The translations under genes and the position numbers were made by a program. The notes under the pieces are model-generated. The model had not been told where the DNA came from, made no database searches, and was given only the letters and a program-made list of their open reading frames with translations. Source: Pseudomonadota bacterium (GTDB taxonomy: Bacteria > Pseudomonadota > Alphaproteobacteria > Rhizobiales > Beijerinckiaceae). From it: 5,960 nucleotides of DNA. The DNA lies in the NCBI GenBank assembly GCA_021780015.1, contig JAJXZN010000117.1:1-5960 (forward strand). The letters are read 5' to 3'. Shown piece by piece: positions 1 through 5,960 of this stretch; the first letter of the stretch is position 1, and each line of letters begins with the position of its first letter.

Positions 1-677
<677 letters not shown>

Positions 678-707
678 GACTAGGCTCCTTCAACCCTTTC
701 CCAGATT

Positions 708-2783
<2,076 letters not shown>

Positions 2784-2813
2784 CGGACGGATTCCTTCAG
2801 GGTCTCGGAAAAA

Positions 2814-3284
2814 TCACCAGCGATAATGCGAAAAGGCGCGGTTCGCCTCCGCCATCCGGTGCGTGTCTTCCCGCTTCTTCACGGCATTGCCGCGATTGTT
2901 GGCCGCATCGATGAGCTCGGCCGAAAGCCGGTCGACCATCGTCTTGTCGTTGCGGCCGCGCGCGGCGGTGATAATCCAGCGGATGGCAAGCGCCTGACGG
3001 CGCTCCGGCCGAACCTCGACCGGCACCTGATAGGTGGCGCCGCCGACACGGCGCGAGCGGACCTCGATCGCCGGCGCGACATTCTCCAGCGCCTGCCGGA
3101 AGACCGGCAGCGGCTCGGTGCGCAGCTTGCCTTCGATGGCATCGAACGCCCCATAGACGATCGATTCGGCGATCGACTTCTTGCCGTCGTACATGATCGA
3201 ATTCATGAACTTGGCCAGAATGACATCGCCGAACTTGGCGTCCGGAATGACTTCCCGTTTTTCGGCGCGATGACGTCGCGACAT
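2814..3284 (-). CDS. rpsG: 30S ribosomal protein S7, complete
   Basis: S7 is a primary 16S rRNA-binding protein that nucleates assembly of the 30S head and lies near the E site. The 156-residue product matches the family length. It shows the S7 signature around residues 15-41 ([20 protein letters not shown] and then GKKSIAE), the basic [16 protein letters not shown] segment of the RNA-binding face (about 78-93), and the AFSHYRW end common in alphaproteobacteria. I chose the ATG at 3284-3282 ([12 protein letters not shown]) because it is the conserved family start. A longer in-frame ATG at 3323 would add 13 non-conserved residues encoded within a hairpin and has no Shine-Dalgarno. The chosen start has only a weak purine-rich site (AAAGAGAG, about 7 nt upstream), which would make it sensitive to local structure or to coupling with rpsL translation. 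In E. coli S7 represses this operon by binding the preceding spacer. Confidence 0.98.
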   Translation of the reverse strand: MSRRHRAEKREVIPDAKFGDVILAKFMNSIMYDGKKSIAESIVYGAFDAIEGKLRTEPLPVFRQALENVAPAIEVRSRRVGGATYQVPVEVRPERRQALAIRWIITAARGRNDKTMVDRLSAELIDAANNRGNAVKKREDTHRMAEANRAFSHYRW

Positions 3285-3381
3285 TGCTTCACTCTCTTTG
3301 CGTCGGCCGCCAGAAGCGGCCATCCGTTAAAGCCATTTAACCAAGCCGGGCCCCCGCCCGGGCAAACTCAATCCGATCCGA
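3285..3381 (-). promoter_or_regulatory. Structured rpsL-rpsG intercistronic region, candidate S7 autoregulatory site
   Basis: This 97-nt spacer is three times longer than the other two in the operon. On the transcribed sense it can form three hairpins in a row. The first is CCGGGC/GCCCGG with a GGGG loop (3361-3356 with 3351-3346). The second is GTTAAA/TTTAAC with a TGGC loop (3341-3336 with 3331-3326). The third is GGCCGC/GCGGCC with a five-base loop (3321-3316 with 3310-3305). All stems are six perfect pairs. The last ends 20 nt before the rpsG ATG. None is followed by a run of T, so these do not look like intrinsic terminators. In E. coli S7 binds the similarly sized spacer to repress its own translation. 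That the same happens here is inference from position, length and folding capacity; the E. coli target structure is not obviously reproduced. Confidence 0.5.
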
Positions 3382-3753
3382 TTATTTCGGCCGCTTGGCG
3401 CCATATTTCGAACGGCGCTGTTTGCGATTCTTGACGCCCTGGGTGTCGAGCACGCCACGCAGGATGTGGTAGCGCACGCCCGGCAAGTCCTTGACGCGGC
3501 CGCCGCGGATCATGACGACCGAGTGTTCCTGCAGGTTATGGCCCTCGCCCGGGATATAACCGATGACCTCGAAACCGTTGGTGAGCCGCACCTTGGCGAC
3601 CTTGCGCAGGGCCGAGTTCGGCTTCTTCGGCGTCGTCGTATAGACGCGGGTGCAGACGCCGCGCTTCTGCGGGCAGGCCTGCAGATGGCGCGCCTTCTCA
3701 CGATAGACCTTTTCCTGCCGCGGCTTGCGGATCAACTGACTGATCGTCGGCAT
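3382..3753 (-). CDS. rpsL: 30S ribosomal protein S12, complete
   Basis: S12 sits at the decoding centre of the 30S subunit and helps control the accuracy of codon-anticodon recognition. The 123-residue product is full length and of alphaproteobacterial type: [20 protein letters not shown] at the start, [20 protein letters not shown] at 27-46, and the [10 protein letters not shown] end. Lys43, Lys88 and Pro91, the positions that classically change in streptomycin-resistant or -dependent mutants, carry the wild-type residues, so no S12-based resistance is predicted. Asp89, the residue methylthiolated by RimO in E. coli, is also present (GGRVKDLPG). The ATG at 3753-3751 follows a Shine-Dalgarno GAAGGG (3764-3759) with five bases between. 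It is the first gene of the str operon. A long non-coding leader lies upstream, so the gene is probably transcribed from its own promoter as well as, or instead of, by read-through from rpoC. Confidence 0.99.
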   Translation of the reverse strand: MPTISQLIRKPRQEKVYREKARHLQACPQKRGVCTRVYTTTPKKPNSALRKVAKVRLTNGFEVIGYIPGEGHNLQEHSVVMIRGGRVKDLPGVRYHILRGVLDTQGVKNRKQRRSKYGAKRPK

Positions 3754-3808
3754 ATTCGCCCTTCAAATCCCAACAGCGCGCCGCGCGAGCGGCAAATTAA
3801 ACCCTTGT

Positions 3809-3844
3809 TTCAGCACATGATCCCGTCCGGACGGCCGGCCTGAA
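3809..3844 (-). repeat. Nested inverted repeat in the rpsL leader
   Basis: A perfect 12-bp palindrome, CCGTCCGGACGG (3823-3834), overlaps a second palindrome, GGCCGGCC (3833-3840). Both lie inside a short outer stem, TTCAG (3844-3840) with CTGAA (3813-3809), on the transcribed sense. As RNA this could be one extended hairpin between the attenuator-like hairpin and the ribosome binding site. As DNA, the 12-mer could be a dimeric protein site. GC-rich palindromes of this size also arise by chance, so a role is uncertain. Confidence 0.35.
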
Positions 3845-3866
3845 CCAAGCTTGCGCGCAAACAAAT

Positions 3867-3900
3867 CAGCGCCTTCGGCCCTATTGGGCTTCCGGCGCTG
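3867..3900 (-). terminator. Attenuator-like hairpin with T-rich tail in the rpsL leader
   Basis: On the transcribed strand a 7-bp perfect stem CAGCGCC/GGCGCTG (3900-3894 with 3873-3867) encloses a symmetric GGAA/CGAA internal loop. A second stem GCCC/GGGC (3889-3886 with 3881-3878) is closed by an AATA tetraloop. The internal loop allows tandem G-A pairs, which would stack the two stems. The hairpin is followed immediately by ATTTGTTTG, six T in the first eight bases, which is unusual in this GC-rich interval. Position inside the leader, about 115 nt before rpsL, suggests an intrinsic terminator used as an attenuator. It could instead be a protein-binding leader element. The T tract is interrupted, so termination may be partial or factor-assisted. 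Confidence 0.45.
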
Positions 3901-3905
3901 GAACA

Positions 3906-3955
3906 TCGCAGAGGACCGCGGCAGAGCCCCGGTCTTGCCTCCAAGAGGTCTGCGA
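3906..3955 (-). promoter_or_regulatory. Candidate three-way-junction RNA element in the str-operon leader
   Basis: Fifty nucleotides on the transcribed strand can fold as a closed three-way junction. P1 is TCGCAGA/TCTGCGA, seven perfect pairs (3955-3949 with 3912-3906). P2 is TCTTG/CAAGA with a GAGG loop (3946-3942 with 3937-3933). P3 is CCGGGGC/GCCGCGG, six pairs around one G-G mismatch with a TCT loop (3932-3926 with 3922-3916). The junctions are CC before P2, none between P2 and P3, and TCC after P3. The attenuator-like hairpin begins only five bases later. The pairing is read directly from the sequence; that it is a conserved regulatory RNA is inference, and I do not recognise it as a known family. 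Confidence 0.4.
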
Positions 3956-3985
3956 GAGCTCGCCGACCCGATGTGACTTGTCAGT

Positions 3986-4002
3986 CGCTGAAACCGACAG
4001 CG
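3986..4002 (-). promoter_or_regulatory. Small leader hairpin with possible antiterminator role
   Basis: CGCTG/CAGCG (4002-3998 with 3990-3986) forms a five-pair stem with a TCGGTTT loop. Its 3' side, TCAGCG (3991-3986), is also complementary over six bases to CGCTGA in the 3' arm of the attenuator-like hairpin (3871-3866). Its 5' side, CGCTG, could likewise pair with CAGCG in that hairpin's 5' arm (3900-3896). This gives mutually exclusive folds, as in attenuation systems, but the stems are short and the idea is inference. Confidence 0.25.
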
Positions 4003-4071
4003 TTTAGGCCCACTGGGTTCCGGGCGCGACGCCCTGAACAAAAGAACCTACGACCTGTCGAAAGTGCGCGG

Positions 4072-4100
4072 AACTTAATGATACGCCCGAGACGCGTCAA
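4072..4100 (-). promoter_or_regulatory. Candidate sigma-70-type promoter for the str operon
   Basis: The minus strand has TTGACG as a -35 element (4100-4095, five of six to TTGACA and typical of alphaproteobacteria). A 17-nt spacer and TAAGTT follow (4077-4072, three of six to TATAAT including the first T, the A and the last T). Transcription would start near 4065, giving a leader of about 310 nt before rpsL. The -35 element lies just after the inverted repeat that follows rpoC and inside an outer GACGCG/CGCGTC repeat (4091-4096 with 4121-4126). The weak -10 keeps confidence moderate. Confidence 0.45.
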
Positions 4101-4131
4101 CCCCTTTCCGAGGGGATTTTCGCGTCTTGAA

Positions 4132-4169
4132 CGGCGCCGCCTTTCCAAAACCGGAGAAAGGCGGCGCCG
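4132..4169 (-). terminator. Strong inverted repeat directly after rpoC, probable terminator
   Basis: A perfect 14-bp stem, CGGCGCCGCCTTTC on one arm (4132-4145) and its complement on the other (4156-4169), with a 10-nt loop, begins four bases after the rpoC stop codon. It is the strongest hairpin in the window. On the minus strand it is followed by TTCAAGACG, so there is no real T run. It may pause or partly terminate rpoBC transcription, protect the mRNA 3' end, or act with Rho. Its position at the end of a gene, just before a candidate promoter, supports a boundary role. Confidence 0.6.
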
Positions 4170-4173
4170 CAGT

Positions 4174-5960
4174 TTACTTCGCCGCGGTTTCCGCCGGCGG
4201 CAGGGCCAGCGGCGCCTCGGTCGCCTTCTGAGCAAGGATGAGATCGTCGCGGGTCGTCGCGATCCGGCGCAGTTTCGCCATGGCCGCGCCGGTGCCGGCC
4301 GGGATAAGCCGGCCGACAATGACGTTCTCCTTCAAGCCCTCGAGCGTATCGGTCTTGCCGTTGACGGCCGCCTCGGTCAGCACCCGCGTCGTCTCCTGGA
4401 AGGAGGCGGCGGAGATGAACGAACGCGTCTGCAGCGAGGCCTTGGTGATGCCAAGCAGGACGGGCGTGCCCGTCGCCGGCTTCTTGCCTTCGGCCAGCAT
4501 CTGCTCGTTGGCCTCGTCCATCTCGAGCTGGTCGACCTGCTCGCCGGATAGGAAATCGGTATCGCCTGGATCGACGATATCGACCTTCTGCAACATCTGC
4601 CGGACAATCACTTCGATGTGCTTGTCGTTGATGTTGACGCCCTGCAGCCGGTAGACCTCCTGAATCTCGTTGACGAGATAAGCGGCGAGTTCCTCGACGC
4701 CCTTGATGGCCAGGATGTCGTGCGGCGCCGGATTGCCGTCGACGATGTAATCGCCCTTCTCCACGATGTCGCCATCCTGGAGATGGATGTGCTTGCCCTT
4801 CGGGATCAGATATTCGATCGGCTCCGCGCCTTCTTCGTGAGGGATGATCGAAATTCGCGTCTTGTTCTTATAGTCGCGGCCGAACTGCACCGTGCCCGAG
4901 GCTTCGGCGATGATCGCGTGGTCCTTCGGCCGGCGCGCCTCGAAGAGCTCGGCAACGCGCGGCAGACCGCCGGTGATGTCGCGGGTCTTGGCCGATTCCA
5001 TCGAGATGCGGGCGACAATGTCGCCGGCCTTGATCTTGGCGCCGGGATCGACGTTCAAGATCGCGTCCACCGGCAGGGTGTAGCGCGCATCGCCGCCGCG
5101 CGGCAGCTTGAGGATTTTGCCGTCCGCGCCTTTCAGCACGATCGCCGGCTTCAGCGTCGCGGAACGCTGATTGAGCCGCCAATCGACCACCATGCGCTTG
5201 GCAATGCCCGTCGATTCGTCGACCGTCTCCGACATCGAGGCGCCCTCGACGAGGTCCTCGAAGCCGACGCTGCCGTCGACCTCGGTCAGGATCGGACGCG
5301 TATAGGGATCCCATTCGGCGATCCGCTGGCCGCGCTTGATCTTGTCGCCGTCATCGACCTTGAGCCGCGCGCCATATTGGACGCGCTGCACCGCCCGCTC
5401 GACCCCGTCCGGCCCTTCGATGACCACGGCGACATTGCGCGCCATGACCATCAAATCGCCTTCCGAGTTCCGCGCCACATGGCGATTGCGGATCTTCACC
5501 GTTCCGTCGAAGTTCGACTCGATGAAAGATTGGTCCGCAATCTGCGCCGCGCCGCCGATATGGAACGTGCGCATGGTGAGCTGCGTGCCGGGCTCGCCGA
5601 TCGACTGCGCCGCGATGACGCCGACGGCCTCGCCCATGTTGACGGGCGTGCCGCGCGCAAGATCGCGCCCATAGCAGGTGGCGCAGACGCCGTTCTTTGC
5701 CTCGCAGACGAGGACGGAACGGATCTTCACCTCCTGAATGCCGGCGGCATTGATCTTGTCCATGTGCCATTCTTCGATCATCGTCCCGGCCGGAACGATG
5801 ATCTCGCCGTCGAGGGTTTTCAGGTCCTCCGCAGCGGTGCGGCCCAGGATGCGCGAGGCGAGCGTCGCAACGATCTGGCCGGCATCGATGATCGCACGCA
5901 TGCGGATGCCGCGCTGCGAGCCGCAATCCTGCATGGTGATGATCGAATCCTGCGCCACGT
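4174..5960 (-). CDS. rpoC: RNA polymerase subunit beta-prime, C-terminal part (5' end outside window)
   Basis: RpoC is the beta-prime subunit of RNA polymerase and forms much of the active centre together with RpoB. About 595 C-terminal residues are present, of roughly 1,400 in the family; the gene continues beyond the right edge, so the GTG at 5958 is an internal valine codon, not a start. Counting from that codon, the four zinc ligands are intact: Cys12 (QDCG) and Cys85, Cys92, Cys95 ([20 protein letters not shown]). The trigger-loop region [16 protein letters not shown] follows at 121-136, with the conserved Met, Arg and His. An insert of about 180 residues separates it from [20 protein letters not shown] (from about 325), matching the proteobacterial SI3 insertion. 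The conserved jaw and clamp end shows [40 protein letters not shown] and [16 protein letters not shown], then a variable Ala/Pro-rich tail. The catalytic NADFDGD motif lies upstream, outside the window. The stop is TAA at 4176-4174. Confidence 0.99.
   Translation of the reverse strand, partial: VAQDSIITMQDCGSQRGIRMRAIIDAGQIVATLASRILGRTAAEDLKTLDGEIIVPAGTMIEEWHMDKINAAGIQEVKIRSVLVCEAKNGVCATCYGRDLARGTPVNMGEAVGVIAAQSIGEPGTQLTMRTFHIGGAAQIADQSFIESNFDGTVKIRNRHVARNSEGDLMVMARNVAVVIEGPDGVERAVQRVQYGARLKVDDGDKIKRGQRIAEWDPYTRPILTEVDGSVGFEDLVEGASMSETVDESTGIAKRMVVDWRLNQRSATLKPAIVLKGADGKILKLPRGGDARYTLPVDAILNVDPGAKIKAGDIVARISMESAKTRDITGGLPRVAELFEARRPKDHAIIAEASGTVQFGRDYKNKTRISIIPHEEGAEPIEYLIPKGKHIHLQDGDIVEKGDYIVDGNPAPHDILAIKGVEELAAYLVNEIQEVYRLQGVNINDKHIEVIVRQMLQKVDIVDPGDTDFLSGEQVDQLEMDEANEQMLAEGKKPATGTPVLLGITKASLQTRSFISAASFQETTRVLTEAAVNGKTDTLEGLKENVIVGRLIPAGTGAAMAKLRRIATTRDDLILAQKATEAPLALPPAETAAK

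Larger units (their letters stand above)
3754..4173 (-). other. Non-coding rpoC-rpsL interval (terminator, promoter and long leader)
   Basis: This 420-bp gap contains no gene I can support. Read on the minus strand it holds, in order, a strong inverted repeat after rpoC, a candidate promoter, and about 310 nt that would form the 5' leader of rpsL. The leader contains several nested hairpins, listed separately, and ends with a small GCCGC/GCGGC hairpin with a TCGC loop (3793-3789 with 3784-3780) 15 nt before the rpsL Shine-Dalgarno. I found no tRNA-like fold and no convincing protein. A 47-codon ATG frame at 3906-3763 exists but has no Shine-Dalgarno and a composition like random GC-rich sequence. 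Confidence 0.75.

Noticed and set aside
3285..3323. N-terminal extension of rpsG to the upstream ATG at 3323
   Set aside because: The 13 added residues are not part of S7, the start lacks a Shine-Dalgarno, and it sits next to the GGCCGC/GCGGCC hairpin. The start at 3284 matches the family.
3846..3860. Overlapping short palindromes CAAGCTTG and TTGCGCGCAA as an operator
   Set aside because: They are 8 and 10 bp, partly alternating GC, and common by chance. They show no spacing relative to the candidate promoter that would suggest a repressor site.
3763..4041. A 92-codon minus-strand frame starting with TTG in the rpsL leader
   Set aside because: It has a TTG start without a Shine-Dalgarno, no recognisable domain, and overlaps the structured leader. 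Only its internal 47-codon ATG frame was kept, as a weak finding.
3973..4551. A 192-codon plus-strand frame crossing the rpoC end and the intergenic region
   Set aside because: It is very Arg-rich, overlaps the conserved end of rpoC in antisense and runs through both arms of the terminator-like repeat. This is typical of a chance frame in GC-rich DNA.
5956..5958. GTG at 5958 as an rpoC start
   Set aside because: The sequence around it (VAQD, then the first zinc cysteine) is internal to beta-prime, and the frame is still open into the window edge.

Overview
The window is a conserved translation and transcription locus read entirely from the minus strand. From high to low coordinates it holds the 3' end of rpoC (RNA polymerase beta-prime, cut by the right edge), a 420-bp non-coding interval, then the str operon: rpsL (S12), rpsG (S7), fusA (EF-G) and the 5' 57% or so of tuf (EF-Tu, cut by the left edge). 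The high G+C content, the S12, S7 and EF-Tu sequences and the order rpoC-rpsL-rpsG-fusA-tuf point to an alphaproteobacterium, most likely a Hyphomicrobiales (Rhizobiales) member. A methylotroph-type family such as Methylocystaceae or Beijerinckiaceae is possible, but I cannot settle the genus by eye.

All five genes look intact and under normal constraint. Motifs of the GTPase, zinc-binding and trigger-loop regions are present, lengths are typical, and there is no frameshift, insertion, mobile element, tRNA, CRISPR array or sign of transfer. Spacers inside the operon are short (30 nt for both rpsG-fusA and fusA-tuf), except rpsL-rpsG, which is 97 nt and contains three consecutive hairpins. In E. 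coli the equivalent spacer is similar in size and is the target of S7 translational feedback.

The part worth study is the 420 bp between rpoC and rpsL. Directly after rpoC is a perfect 14-bp inverted repeat. It is followed by a candidate promoter (TTGACG, 17-nt spacer, TAAGTT) and a roughly 310-nt potential 5' leader. In transcript order the leader can fold a small hairpin, a compact three-way junction (positions 3955-3906) and a GC-rich hairpin (3900-3867) followed by ATTTGTTTG, which resembles an attenuator. An upstream hexamer can pair with the 3' arm of that hairpin, giving a possible alternative fold. I infer that str-operon transcription is initiated separately from rpoBC and may be controlled in this leader. 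I do not see a new gene system here; the leader RNA is the best candidate for something not yet described.

The genes work together directly: beta-prime is part of the transcribing enzyme, S12 and S7 are 30S proteins of the decoding centre and head, and EF-Tu and EF-G deliver aminoacyl-tRNA and drive translocation. Grouping them lets the cell scale these parts together with growth rate.
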